Source of the DNA: Halocaridina rubra
Taxonomy: Eukaryota > Arthropoda > Malacostraca > Decapoda > Atyidae
Reading direction: 5' to 3'
Assembly: GCA_037179515.1 (NCBI GenBank)
Contig: JAXCGZ010007601.1
Location: forward strand, 92,501-156,500
Length of the DNA stretch: 64,000 nt
Positions 14,112-24,944 of the stretch are shown in pieces. The notes below the pieces were generated by a model, which was given only the letters and a program-made list of their open reading frames with translations, did not search any database and was not told where the DNA came from. Made by a program: the position numbers and the translations under genes. How positions within the stretch are numbered: position 1 is the first letter of the stretch; each line of letters starts with the position of its first letter.

Positions 14112-14628
14112 CAGAATAGCATTTAACTACTGTGAAGCAAGGGTAAGCACCCAGCAATACTATCAATCGCAATTCTTATACTTGTACATGGCTTAATATT
14201 TACCCCCTTTTAAATTCTGAAGTGCTTTAACTAAAAAAAAAAGAAAAAAAAAGTATGTGTTCTATACCCCTACATATTATAAAAATCTCATGTCATTCAT
14301 TAAAGTATCAGGTTAGGCTAATTACAGCATCCCATGGTTGAGAAACGAATTGTTCATTGACATAATTCCTTTTTAGTTGATTTAGGTTTTATAATGTTTT
14401 TTTTTCTTCATTCATTTCACTCGTAGGCGGTATAAAAGTAAGCATTTACGTTTGGTAGAAGACATTTCTTGCTTATGAAGATCGAGTCAATAATCGGAAA
14501 ATAATGTGATATACATTTTCCTCACGTGTTAGTTTCTATATTGCAATGGATGCACATAATATTGTCACTAAACCTGAAACATCGCTTATCTTACACTGTG
14601 GTGTCAAAAGGTATAATTTGTATGGGCA

Positions 14629-15110
14629 CTATGATAATGTGAGAGGAAAGTGAGGAACAGAACACCATGAACTGACCAAATTAGCAACAGACGAGAAGTA
14701 AATAATATATGAAGGGGAAAAACCTGGACATTTCAACTCACCACAAATGTGAAGCCATCCCTCCACACGACAAGGATATTCCACTCGACGACGAAACATT
14801 ATTATCCCACTTTGGACAAGACACAATCACTTCATAATTTAATTAAATAATGAAAAATAATTCACTGTTATTTATTCGGCAACCACCAATAATCCCGAGC
14901 TCTATCTGCACCACCCTTCTGCAACGATGTCAAGTCGACAACTGGCCAGGATCAAGTCGTTCAACTTCTTGTAGCGACGAGCGTTGGGAAATGTTTTGAT
15001 GACGGCGCCTGGCGATTGGGCAATGCCTCTCCACCGGACTATGCGGATTGGCTACCATCGCAAACGTTTCGTATGAACACTGTGCTCAAAATACCCTCTT
15101 CAGAAACGTT
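14629..15110 (-). promoter_or_regulatory. Candidate host promoter and first exon, minus strand
   Basis: The segment 14880-15110 has visibly more CpG than its AT-rich neighbours. On the minus strand it holds two CCAAT-type elements (AGCCAATCC near 15050 and GCCCAATCG near 15020). Downstream on the same strand is an ATG near 14800 opening MFRRRVEYPCRVEGWLHIC, followed by a good splice donor (TTTGTG then GTGAGT) near 14750. No acceptor or second exon is recognised and the short peptide matches no family known to me. It is the best host-gene candidate in the left third of the window, but weak. Confidence 0.25.
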
Positions 15111-15144
15111 GTAAGATTCTGATTATATTTAATACATTGGAAGT

Positions 15145-15336
15145 AGTCACCGTGGCTCAAGCGATAGCGTCGCGACTCTGAGGCGTCAGGTCGAGGGTTC
15201 GCGCCCCGTCACGGTCTGAGGTTAGCAAGGGCATGCACTCAGGGTAACGATTACATCTGCCAAAACAAGTCCTTCGCAAGAAGGCAACCGTCCTAGCCCT
15301 AGGGAGAAAAGGGAGTCCGTGACGTAAAACCGGAAC
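15145..15336 (+). mobile_element. tRNA-derived SINE, full length, 18-bp target duplication
   Basis: A 192-bp insert flanked by perfect copies of ATTTAATACATTGGAAGT at 15127-15144 and 15337-15354. The head has an A-box-like TGGCTCAAGCGATAGC and a B-box-like AGGGTTCGCGCC at tRNA spacing, giving an internal polymerase III promoter. The body contains GCATGCACTCAGGGTAACG, and the 3' part contains GGGAGTCCGTGACGTAAAAC. A second copy lies on the minus strand at 41961-42162. The long perfect duplication fits LINE-mediated insertion and a fairly recent event. The partner LINE is not evident, because its 3' end matches none of the LINE tails in this window. Confidence 0.9.
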
Positions 15337-15820
15337 ATTTAATACATTGGAAGTTTGATACTGGGCTGCTGTCCATCCATGTTTGCAATAACTAAAATAT
15401 CTCTGGTTAATGGAGTATTATTAATGGAAAATTTCGTTACTATACCCAGAGAACACTACATAAATGCATGCATACATACACATGAGTTTTAATGTAAAAA
15501 CAAGTTCACAAATAGGTGCTGAGATATAGGGATGCCAGAGATGGAGTGACACTCAAGACTCTCGCGGTAGAATAAAAACTGTCGGCACTGAAATAGAGAA
15601 GAATAAGAAGATGCAGAAATAGAACGCAAACCAAATGTGTTCAAAAGTTCAAGGATTCGGATATTTGAATTTGTCACAATTAAAAAAATCTCAATATCAT
15701 CTTTGCTTTCTTACATCCAGTGATGACTGGAAGTAAATACATCATTGTCTATACATAGTACATTTTATGAGGCATGTAAGGAGCAATTAGTCAACCGTAT
15801 GATGAAGAATGTTTTCTCTT

Positions 15821-15980
15821 TTTATATAGATTAAGGTAATCGTAAAGGATATATGGAAAAAAAAATAGATACAAAGATTAAGAAAACACTGACGAAAAAG
15901 TTTATATAGATTAAGGTAATTGTAAAGGATATATGAAGAAAAAAATAGATACAAAGATTAAGAAAACACTGACGAAAAAG
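15821..15980. repeat. 80-bp tandem duplication
   Basis: Two adjacent 80-bp copies (15821-15900, 15901-15980) starting TTTATATAGATTAAGG and ending ACACTGACGAAAAAG, with a few substitutions. AT-rich and not coding. Confidence 0.92.
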
Positions 15981-16193
15981 AGATACGAATATTACAATGT
16001 TTGAACATAGTGAGTGTGAACTGATATTGTAAGTGGCCCCAATGCTAAACAAAGCAGTGTATGAATGAGAGTTAAAATTTAAGACCTATCCTGCTAACTC
16101 TAAACTTATAATTACTAGTTTATTCTAGCACCATTAGTATTCTTTTTATAAAATATCATTGCAGCACCATAGAATGATAATGACGATACAGTA

Positions 16194-16355
16194 TTACGTC
16201 ACGGACTCCCTTTTCTAGTAAGGGCAAGGACGGTTCCTCCTTTCGATGGACTTTGGTTTTGGAAAAGTGTGACCATTACTCAGCCCGCTGCGAGACACGA
16301 ACCTATGACCTAACGAATCAAAGTCGCGCCCGGTACCACTCGGCCACCATAGAAT
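16194..16355 (-). mobile_element. tRNA-derived SINE with a different head, same tail
   Basis: On the minus strand the head reads TGGCCGAGTGGTACC (A box) and ATAGGTTCGTGTCTC (B box), a Leu/Ser-like tRNA layout. Its last 50 or so bases (ACCGTCCTTGCCCT, then AAAAGGGAGTCCGTGACGTAA) match the tail of the SINE at 15145-15336, while head and middle differ. CACCATAGAAT occurs at 16165-16175 and 16345-16355 and may be the target duplication, though the right copy would then overlap the head. The shared tail suggests both use the same reverse transcriptase. Confidence 0.75.
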
Positions 16356-16959
16356 ACGTGCTCGTTTAAGATAATTATAAGCTGCCAAACTTGCATAATT
16401 GGCAGACTGATTGCATAAAGCCAAATTAAAGGAAGAGAGCTTGCAAAGTATGATATGTTCAAAAGAAATGAGTGGAATAGTTTGGTCGAGTGATCATACA
16501 TGAGAGTGTGAAAGGATGAAGACATGAAATTGTGTGGGTCAGCATTATTTCAAAATTTGTTTTCAAAGATATTATCATAGCTGAGAACGCATCTTGTATT
16601 TAACACACATCTATAAGAAAAAGCAAACATATGATAAAATTATTATTTCAAGATTGTAAGAGCATTTGATGAAAAGCAGTAAACTCAAAACATAGCCAAT
16701 ATAAGTTTTGATTTTTTTAAGTGTTTCAATTTCTTGGCCAAGATAAAAATTCATAGTACATGAAAGTCTATCCAGAACAACCTCAGGCTTATAACAAACC
16801 TTGAACAACGCTGGAAATCCCTACTTACACTTATAAACAAAAATCAACAACCAACCTACCTATTACACCAAGCAATCAGAGAAGCCTCTCCAATAAATAA
16901 TTGGGACATTGTATGATTTTATCTAAATATTGTTTTGCTTTTCATGCCATGCTATCATA
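16356..16959. other. Unassigned sequence
   Basis: AT-rich, with no recognisable gene or repeat. Confidence 0.55.
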
Positions 16960-17090
16960 GTTGTCGAGCCGTTGGTTTTAAGGACAATTATGATAGCATC
17001 ATTGAGTATAAATATGACACTCGATAGGAGACTGGGAATCACGAGCATATGGACTCTATCCCGTGATCAAAATTAAGTAATTACAAACAC
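16960..17090 (+). mobile_element. Old 3' end of a CR1A-like element
   Basis: Matches the last codons and 3' UTR of CR1A: TTTTAAGGACAATTATGAT, then AGGAGACTGGGAATCACGAGC, TCTATCCCGTGATC and AATTAAGTAATTAC. It is clearly diverged. It is followed by a CA-rich microsatellite and then by the next CR1A copy. Confidence 0.75.
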
Positions 17091-17127
17091 ACAAACTCAC
17101 GCGCACACACACGCACATACACACATG

Positions 17128-18005
17128 AATATGTTTGCAGATGATGCAAAGATTGTGAAGAAAGTAAAAAACGAGAACAATGGTAGAGAACTTCAGGAGG
17201 ATCTAAATAATCTGCATGAGTGGTCAGAAAAGTGACTAATGAAATTCAATACTTCAAAATGTAAGGTAATGAGAATGGGTACAAGTGCAAGAAGGCCCAA
17301 GCTTGACTACTCGGTGGCTGGAGTACAACTTCAAGAGACAGAAAATGAGAGAGATCTTGGAGTAAACATACTGGCAGATTTGTCTCCAGAAATACATATA
17401 AATGGCATAGTAAGGGCAGCATATGCATTCTTATCAAATGTAAGGGTAGCCTTCAAGCACATGGACAAGGAAATGTTCAGAAATATTTATGTAACCTATG
17501 TGAGGCCAAAACTCGAATATGCAGCCCCCTTTTGGAATCCGCACTTGAAAAAGCACATAGCAAAGCTTGAAAAAGTTCAAAGACATGCCACGAAACTGGT
17601 GCCAGAAATACGAAATCTCAGTTATGATGAGAGGATGAGGGAATTAGACTTACCATCACTCGAAGCTAGAAGAGTGAGGGGGGATATGGTGACAGTCTTT
17701 AAATTCCTTCATGGTTATGATAGAGTGGATAGGGATCGATATTTTGATATGGCTGGCTCTAGAACTAGAGGTCATAGTTTGAAGCTTCGTAAGAAAACTT
17801 CTTTGCAGGATGTAAGGAAATACTTTTTCAGTGTAAAGTAGTTGATAATTGGAATTGGCTAAGCGAGGAGGTAGTTAATGCTATCTCAATCCATAGTTTT
17901 AAGGACAGGTATGATAAGTATGACTAAGTCTAAAATGGAACCGATCAGGAGACGGGAAGATACGAGCTTTGGGCTCTTTCCCGTAAACACAATTAGGTAA
18001 TCACA
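17128..18005 (+). pseudogene. 5'-truncated CR1A copy
   Basis: Starts within RT at the NMFADDAKIV region, directly after a CA-rich stretch, and runs through the C-terminal domain (KCKVMRMGTSARRP, ENERDLGVNIL, KLEYAAPFWNPHLKK, FDMAGSRTRGHSL) to the 3' UTR and tail. An in-frame TGA at about 17233 (TGG in other copies) and a small loss near 17838 break the frame. The tail AATTAGGTAATCAC ends at about 18005, followed by ACATACA. It is very similar to the copy at 22891-23772. Confidence 0.93.
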
Positions 18006-18013
18006 CATACAAG

Positions 18014-18851
18014 GAAATTACCTACCAGAGTGTGTAAATTCATTCTTCAGTATGCTTGCAGATGATGCAAAGATTGTGAAGAAAGTAAGAGGTGGTCCAA
18101 AAATTGGATAATGATGACCAGTAGTTACTTCAAAATGTAAAGTAATGAAAATATGTACAAGTGCGAGAAGGACCAAGCTTGGATACTCAAAAGCAGGAGA
18201 AGAACTTAAAGATACGGAGAATGAGAGAGAACTAGGAGTAAACATATTGGCAGATTTGATTCTGGAAATGCATATAAATGGCATAGTAAGGGCAGCATAT
18301 GCCTTCCTAGCGAATGTAAGGGTAGCCTTCAGATACAAGAACAAGGAAATGTTCAGAAATATATATGTAACCTATGTGAAGCCAAAGTTTGAATATGCAG
18401 CCACCTTTTGGAATCCACACTTGAAAAAGCACATAGCTAAGCTTGAAAAAGTTCAAAGATATGCCACGGAACTGGTGCCAGAAACACGCAATCTCGATTA
18501 TGACGAAAGGTTTAGGGAATTAGATTTACCATCACTCGAAAATAGAAGAATGAGTGGGGATATGGTCATGGTTTTTAAGTTCCTTATTGGTTTTGATACA
18601 GTGGATAGGGATCGATATTTTGATATGGCTGGCTCTAGAACTAGAGGTCACAGTTTTGTAAGACAACTTCTTTGCAGGAAAAAAGGAAGTACCATTTAGT
18701 GTAAGAGTAGTTCATGATTGGAATTCGCTAAGTGAAGAGGTAGTCAATGCTAACTCAATTCATAATTTCAAGAACAAATATGATAAGTATCACTGAGTAC
18801 AAAATGAAACCAACCAGAAGACGGAAAGTGCTTTCTGGTAAGCACAATTAG
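18014..18851 (+). pseudogene. Diverged 5'-truncated CR1A-like copy
   Basis: Covers the same part of ORF2 as its left neighbour, from CTACCAGAGTGTGTAAATTC to a degenerate 3' tail (AAGCACAATTAGATTAT). It carries many substitutions, a deletion of the segment after GTGAAGAAAGTAAG, and frameshifts near the end. It represents an older subfamily, placed end to end with the younger copy. Confidence 0.88.
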
Positions 18852-19780
18852 ATTATTTTTTTAATTTTTTTTTTACCCATGCAGTTACTTAGCACACACG
18901 AAACTGCTCCTCTTAAATTACTACTTGTGTTTTGAGTGACTAAGTGCTTAGTGGAAAACTTTACCATAATTTCCATAAATCTGAAATCCTGCAGAGTATT
19001 GTGAGTACAAAACTTATATTTGTTGTATGACGAGACTGTCCAAAATATTAAAGGAAAAAAATTGAGAACATTTTCGTGAGGGGAGAGAGAAGCTGCCGTC
19101 CAGTTCTGCCTTGAAGGAAATTTAGAAGAGTTGCCAGAGGTGAAGCCATCACATCACATTACCTAATTTTTTGTGTAAACTGGGGAAAGCTCTTAAGCCG
19201 TTTACCTGATCCTGTGGTTCTATATATTGTTAAAATCAGTATCCTTCCCATTTATATTAACTTGTTAGTTAGTTTGATACACGAAATAATTGAATAATTA
19301 AAAAAAATACCAAATATCCACCTGTCAACAGTACTGAGTTAAGTTGCCAAGTAGTACAGCTGTCTTATTTTCTTCATTTTTTTGCTTTTCTTTTAGCTTT
19401 CTCTTTTACTATTTTTTTATTTTGTATATATATTGAGTTAAATGTAAAGTCTAATCCTGTGATAACATATCTTGGTTAGCAAGTGAGTTTATCAGTTAGG
19501 AAGAATATATAGCAGAAACAGGTGGGTGCCACCTCAGACACAAGTTCGAATTTTCCTTCAGGTTTGACTTTTGTTTTTCTTTTTCTTTTTATCCTTAAAT
19601 TACCATGGTCAAGTTTTTAAGTTAAGATGTGTGTTGCCAGAAAAGAGATAAACTGAGTCACTAAATGGCACTTATATGGAGATATAATAATTCTGTGTGA
19701 AGCTTAATTAAAAGTTTTTCTCTTTTTTTTTTCCTCTTTCTCGTCTTCTTTCTATATTCTGTGAGAGGGAGAACATAAAA
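18852..19780 (+). other. Probable 5' leader of the CR1A copy, boundary unknown
   Basis: About 930 bp separate the preceding copy from the ORF1 ATG. Because the copy at 19781-23774 has both ORFs, its 5' UTR and internal promoter should lie here. The other copies are truncated too far downstream to define the start by comparison. Pyrimidine-rich stretches (CTTTTTTTTTCCTCTTTCTC) immediately precede the ATG. Confidence 0.45.
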
Positions 19781-20860
19781 ATGACGCCATCTCTGTCCCA
19801 AACCTCTCCCATCCATGGGTCGGTAGGAGGGGTAGCCATTAGGGGACTTAAACAGAAAATCAAGAATTTAGAGGCAATGGTTATAAGCCTTGATGATAAA
19901 ATTCGGAATATGGCTGGAGAAATGAAAGAGAATGAAACACTCAGAGAGCAAATAAGATCTTTGGAGGAAGCAAATAAAGCACAAGGGCAGGAGAGAAAGG
20001 AACTAGAAAAAAGAGTAAAGAAGCTGGAAGGGGAAAAGAGTCAACTAGAATCTAGAATTTCTAAACAAGAAGATAAAAACAAACAGCTGAATGACAACTT
20101 AAAGGAATTAGATGTTAGTTCACTGCTCTCTTCTGAGAGAGACGAGATTGCTGCTTGGAATGTCCAGATTAAGGAAAACATTGAACAGTTCAGAAAAGAG
20201 TTCCAGGAGCTGAATATGGAAAATGATGCCATGAATACTTCCTTTGATGATGCACTAAAGGGGAATGTGGCAGTAAAAGAGGCTGTAATGGTGGTGGCAC
20301 TGGAAAACATACAAACAGTTGACTATAAAGAGACAGTAATCGAAAAAATGAAAGACGTTGTGATGGAAAGGGCAAACCCACTCATCAGACAGGCACTTGA
20401 TAAGGAGAAGACAGTGGTAATCTCAGGCATAAGTGAATCCCAGGAGCCAACATGGCAGGGGAGACTTGAAGAAAATAAAGCTAGGGTTGTAGACCTGATA
20501 AGAAAGCTTGGAGTAGTTTGTGGTCCTGAGGATATTGTAAACATACACCAACTAGGTAAATACTCGAGGGAAGGAAAGCCGAGACCAACAAAAGTAACCT
20601 TTGAGAGAGGGGAAACATGTAGGGAAATATTGTTGAGAAAAAAAAGTCTAAAGGACCTTCAAGAATTCAAAGAAGTGTTCATTAGACGATACAGAACACA
20701 GGAAGAGATGGGAAAGATCAAAAACTTGTTGCAAGAAGCAAGAAGGTTAAATGATGAAAGAAATGAAGAACAGAAGAAAAATTTTCGTTACATAGTTCTT
20801 CCAGACAAAGGGGAGATAAAGAAGATAATGACAGAAGATCAGGGGATGGGGCCTCATTAA
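19781..20860 (+). CDS. CR1A ORF1 protein, coiled coil plus RRM-like domain
   Basis: A 359-residue ORF opening ATGACGCCATCTCTG. Residues about 25-110 are a heptad-like, charged coiled coil (IKNLEAMVISLDDKI, EKRVKKLEGEKSQLE). Residues about 200-300 resemble the RRM-like and C-terminal domains of L1-type ORF1 proteins (KEKTVVISGISES, VNIHQLGKYSREGKPRPTKV). No zinc knuckle is visible. The expected role, known for the family, is RNA binding and chaperone activity in a trimer within the retrotransposition particle. The stop (TAA, 20858-20860) lies inside the ORF2 frame, which is open from about 20767 in the -1 phase. The frame is fully intact, so this copy could still make the protein. Confidence 0.88.
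   Translation: MTPSLSQTSPIHGSVGGVAIRGLKQKIKNLEAMVISLDDKIRNMAGEMKENETLREQIRSLEEANKAQGQERKELEKRVKKLEGEKSQLESRISKQEDKNKQLNDNLKELDVSSLLSSERDEIAAWNVQIKENIEQFRKEFQELNMENDAMNTSFDDALKGNVAVKEAVMVVALENIQTVDYKETVIEKMKDVVMERANPLIRQALDKEKTVVISGISESQEPTWQGRLEENKARVVDLIRKLGVVCGPEDIVNIHQLGKYSREGKPRPTKVTFERGETCREILLRKKSLKDLQEFKEVFIRRYRTQEEMGKIKNLLQEARRLNDERNEEQKKNFRYIVLPDKGEIKKIMTEDQGMGPH
20779..20785 (+). promoter_or_regulatory. Possible -1 frameshift site between ORF1 and ORF2
   Basis: In the ORF1 frame the codons AAA AAT TTT (20777-20785) contain the heptamer A AAT TTT, which fits the X XXY YYZ rule for -1 slippage. It lies after the last -1-frame stop (TGA at 20764-20766) and before the ORF1 stop, so slippage here would join ORF1 to ORF2. 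ORF2 has no ATG in its frame before the endonuclease domain. A downstream stimulatory structure was not established. Confidence 0.35.
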
Positions 20861-20862
20861 GA

Positions 20863-23685
20863 TTGTTATACACAAATGCTGATGGATTAGCTGGTAAGGC
20901 AGTAGAATTAAAAGATAGGATTCACAACAGTAAGGCAGATATAGTAGCAATTACAGAGACTAAGTTGAGTGAGGACATAAACAGTGTCACAGTTTTTCCT
21001 AAGGGCTTCAGAATACTAAGGGTTGAAAGATCTGAGAGGACTGGTGGAGGGATAGCACTGCTCATAAGTGAAAGGATTCAAGTTGAAGAAATAAACTTGG
21101 CTATAGAAAGTGAGTTCAAGGAATTTCTTGTTGCTCGCATAAATACTGGGTCAGAGAGCATTATAATAACTGTTGTATACAACCCACCAAGGAACCAAAA
21201 TAGGCTTGAAGTTTATGAGGAAAGTCATATAGGTACTATTGAAGTCATAAACTCAGTTGTTAACATGGCACGGGAAAAAAAATGTAGGATTTTGATTATG
21301 GGAGACTTTAATCATAAAGAGATAGATTGGATAAATCTTGACCCACACAGTGGTGAGGACTCATTCGGGGCAAGATTCCTAGATTGCGTACAAGGGAATT
21401 TCCTACACCAACATGTAATGGAACCAACAAGGGCCAGGGGTGGGGATGAGCCATCACTACTTGATCTAGTGTTCACAGATAATGTGTTGGATATTGAAAA
21501 TATTGAGTATGAACCACCAATTGGAAAGAGTGACCACTGTGTGTTGTTGATGGAGTATATCATTGAAGATATTCTTCCTGAGAGTAGAGGCACTGAGGAC
21601 ATGAGGAGGAACTATCCAAAAGGAGATTACATCAAAATGAATGAGCTTTTTGCAGTTATTGACTGGAGAACCTTATTTTACTACAAATCTGTACAAGAAA
21701 TGTATGACATCTTTTGTGAGAAATATGGGAAGATAGTAGATTGCTGCATACCTGTCACCAAAGTAGGTGTAATTCATGCCAGAGAGAAATGGTTCGATAA
21801 TGGGTGTAAAAGAGCCAAGGAGTGGAGAGACAAATGCTGGAAAAGGTATAGGAGGAGAAAAAACATAAATGCCTGGCAAACCTACAAAAGAGCAAGAAAT
21901 GACTACCTAAGTAAAAGGAGAGAGGCAGAGAGAGACTATGAGAGGGATATCACCAGGAAGGCTAAAGAAAATCCCAAGCTTTTCCACAGCTTTATCAGAG
22001 GAAAACTGAAGGTAAAAGAACAGGTTTTAAGGCTAAAGAGAGCGGATGGAAGCATCACTGAGACGGATGAAGAGATCTGCAAAGAATTGAACAAGGAGTT
22101 TCAGTCAGTATTTACAGTAGAAAATACCCCACCCCCTCAGATTGCAGTGATAGAAGCTCAAGGGCCGGTATTAGAGAACATCAACCTTACAGCCACAGAG
22201 GTATGCAAAGCGCTGATGGATTTAGATGTTCATAAAGCTACAGGTCCTGATGACATATCCCCTCATGTGCTTAAAAAATGCGCAAACACAATATCAGTGG
22301 CACTAAGTATCATATTTAAGGAGTCCCTGGAGTCGGGGGAGATTCCAAGATGCTGGAAACAAGCAAATGTGATACCTATCTTCAAAAAGGGAAGAAGGGA
22401 TACGGCTCTGAACTATAGACCAGTTTCCTTGACCAGCATAGTTTGCAAAGTTATGGAGAAACTACTAAGGGAACATATCTCTCTTCACTTGGAATCCTTC
22501 AACTTTTTGTCAGTGAGGCAACATGGCTTCAGAGAAGGTAGATCAACAGTAACAAACTTATTAGAATTTTATGATGAGGTAAGCCAGATCTTACAGGAAA
22601 GAGAGGGCTGGGCAGATTGCATATTCCTAGACTTCCAGAAAGCGTTTGACACTGTTCCACATGGGAGACTTATTAGGAAGCTGCAATCAATGGCTAGAAT
22701 AGGTGGAAATGTTTTGGAATGGATAAAAACTTACTTAGAAGGAAGGGAATAGAGGGTTAGAGTAAGACACTCAGTGTCTGAATGGAGAAGAGTTAGTAGT
22801 GGAGTTCCACAGGGTTCAGTTTTAGGGCCACTTTTGTTCCTTGTATATGTAAATGACCTATCAGAGTCTGTAAATTCATTCATGAATATGTTTGCAGATG
22901 ATGCAAAGATTGTGAAGAAAGTAAAACACGAGAACAATGGTAGAGAACTTCAGGAGGATCTAAATAATCTGCATGAGTGGTCAGAAAAGTGGCTACTGAA
23001 ATTCAATACTTCAAAATGTAAGGTAATGAGAATGGGTACAAGTGCAAGAAGGCCCAAGCTTGACTACTCGGTGGCTGGAGTACAACTTCAAGAGACAGAA
23101 AATGAGAGAGATCTAGGAGTAAACATACTGGCAGATTTGTCTCCAGAAATACATATAAATGGCATAGTAAGGGCAGCATATGCATTCTTATCAAATGTAA
23201 GGGTAGCCTTCAGGCACATGGACAGGGAAATGTTCAGAAATATTTATGTAACCTATGTGAGGCCAAAACTCGAATATGCAGCCCCCTTTTGGAATCCGCA
23301 CTTGAAAAAGCACATAGCTAAGCTTGAAAAAGTTCAAAGACATGCCACGAAACTAGTGCCAGAAATACGCAATCTCAGTTATGATGAGAGGCTGAGGGAA
23401 TTAGACTTACCATCACTCGAAGCTAGAAGAGTGAGGGGGGATATGGTGACAGTCTTTAAATTCCTTCATGGTTATGCTAGAGTGGATAGGGATCGATATT
23501 TTGATATGGCTGGCTCTAGAACTAGAGGTCATAGTTTGAAGCTTCGTAAGAAAACTTCTTTGCAGGATGTAAGGAAATACTTTTTCAGTGTAAGAGTAGT
23601 TGATAATTGGAATTGGCTAAGCGAGGAGGTAGTTAATGCTATCTCAATCCATAGTTTTAAGGACAGGTATGATAAGTATGACTAA
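20863..23685 (+). pseudogene. CR1A ORF2 (endonuclease-RT), one in-frame stop
   Basis: About 940 codons. The AP endonuclease comes first: LLYTNADGL, ITETKLSED, GGGIALLI, VVYNPPR, MGDFNHKEIDW, LLDLVFTD, SDHCVLL. A basic linker (WRDKCWKRYRRRKN) follows. The RT has GPDDISPHVLKKC, NYRPVSLTSIVCKVME, HGFREGRST, FLDFQKAFDTVPH, GVPQGSVLGPLLFL and FADDAKIV (22891-22902), all catalytic Asp residues present. Then comes the CR1-type C-terminal domain. The only disabling change seen is TAG at 22750-22752, where every other copy has CAG (Gln). The protein would nick target DNA and copy the element's RNA from the exposed 3' end. It has no ATG at its start. It is nearly intact and close to the family consensus, so this is a young copy. 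Confidence 0.92.
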
Positions 23686-23772
23686 GTCTAAAATGGAACC
23701 GATGAGGAGACGGGAAGATACGAGCTTTGGGCTCTTTCCCGTAAACACAATTAGGTAATCACAATTAGGTAA

Positions 23773-23774
<2 letters not shown>
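23686..23774 (+). other. CR1A 3' UTR hairpin and 14-bp tail repeats
   Basis: After the stop, the 3' UTR contains ACGGGAA ... TTCCCGT, which pair to form a stem enclosing GAGC/GCTC, then two copies of AATTAGGTAATCAC. The same arrangement ends the copies at 17128-18005, 40666-41816, 53333-55199, 57287-58744 and, reversed, 32307-34470. By analogy with other CR1 elements this is the site recognised by the reverse transcriptase. Confidence 0.85.
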
Positions 23775-23818
<44 letters not shown>

Positions 23819-23826
23819 ACACACGT
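23775..23826. repeat. (AC)n microsatellite after a CR1A tail
   Basis: About 45 bp of AC repeats with TC and GT interruptions, continuing directly from the CAC that ends the CR1A tail. Confidence 0.95.
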
Positions 23827-24944
23827 ACAAGCACAAACAGTTGAACGACAACCTGAATGAATTAAATATTAATTAATGCTCACTTCTGAGAGAGACGAGA
23901 TTTCAACTTGGAATGTCCAGATAAAGGAAAACATCGAACAGTTTAGAAAAGTTTCAGGAGCTGGATACGGAACATGATGTCATGAAAACTTCCTTTGCAG
24001 ATGCAGTGAAGGGGAATGTGGCAGTAAAAGAGGCTGGAGGGTGGTGGCACTTAAAAATATACAAACGGTTGACTATATAGAAACAGTACTAGAAAAAATG
24101 AGAGATGTTGTTTTGGAAAGTGCTAATCCACTGATTAAACAGGCACTTGATAAAGAGAAGACAGTGATAAGCTCAGGCAAAAGTGAATCGTAGGATTCAA
24201 CATGGCAGGGGAGACTTGAACAAAATTAATCTAGGGTTTTAGACCTGATAAGGAAGCTTGGAGTAGTATGTGGACCGGAGAATATTATAAACATTCACCA
24301 ACTTGGTGAATATTTTAGGGAGGGAAAGGCTAGACCAATAAAGTAGCCTTTGAGAGAGGGGACACATGTAGAGAAATATCGATGAGGAATAAAAAGATCT
24401 TGAAGAATTCTAAACAGTATTCATTAGACCATGCAGAACACAGGAAGAGATGGAAAGGATAAAAAACTTGTTGCAAGAAGATAGAAGGTCAACTGAGGAA
24501 AGCTATGAAGAGAAGAAAATTTTTGCTTCAGAGCTCTTCCAGTCAAAGGGGAAATAAAAAAGAAGATAATTATAGAAGATCAAGGGATGAAGCCTCATTA
24601 AGACTGCTGTACACAAATGCTGATGGGGTAACTGGTAAATCAGTAGAACTGAAGGATAGGATTCACAGCAGTAAGGCAGATTTGTAGTGGTTACAGTGAC
24701 TAAGTTAAGTGAGGATATAAACATTTTCTCAGTGTTTCCCAAGGGCTTCAGAATATTAAGGGTTGGAATATTTGAGAGGACTGGTGGAGGGATATTACTG
24801 TTCATAAGGGAAATATTTCAGGTTGAAGAAATAAACTTTGCTATAGAAAGTGAGTTCAAGGAATTTCTTGTTGCTCACATAGATACTGGGTCAGAGAGCA
24901 TTATAAAATCTTTTGTATACAACCCACCAAGGAACCAACATACA
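23827..24944 (+). pseudogene. Old CR1A-like copy, ORF1 to endonuclease
   Basis: Starts within ORF1 (matching KQLNDNLKELDVS of the intact copy), runs through the ORF1/ORF2 overlap (RLLYTNADGVTGK near 24600) into the endonuclease (VTKLSEDIN, GFRILRVGIFERTGGGI, NPPRN) and stops at 24944. Many frameshifts and substitutions. Both ends are abrupt: the 5' side adjoins (AC)n and the 3' side a CATACATA stretch, with no 3' tail. It is a deleted or broken copy. Confidence 0.85.
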
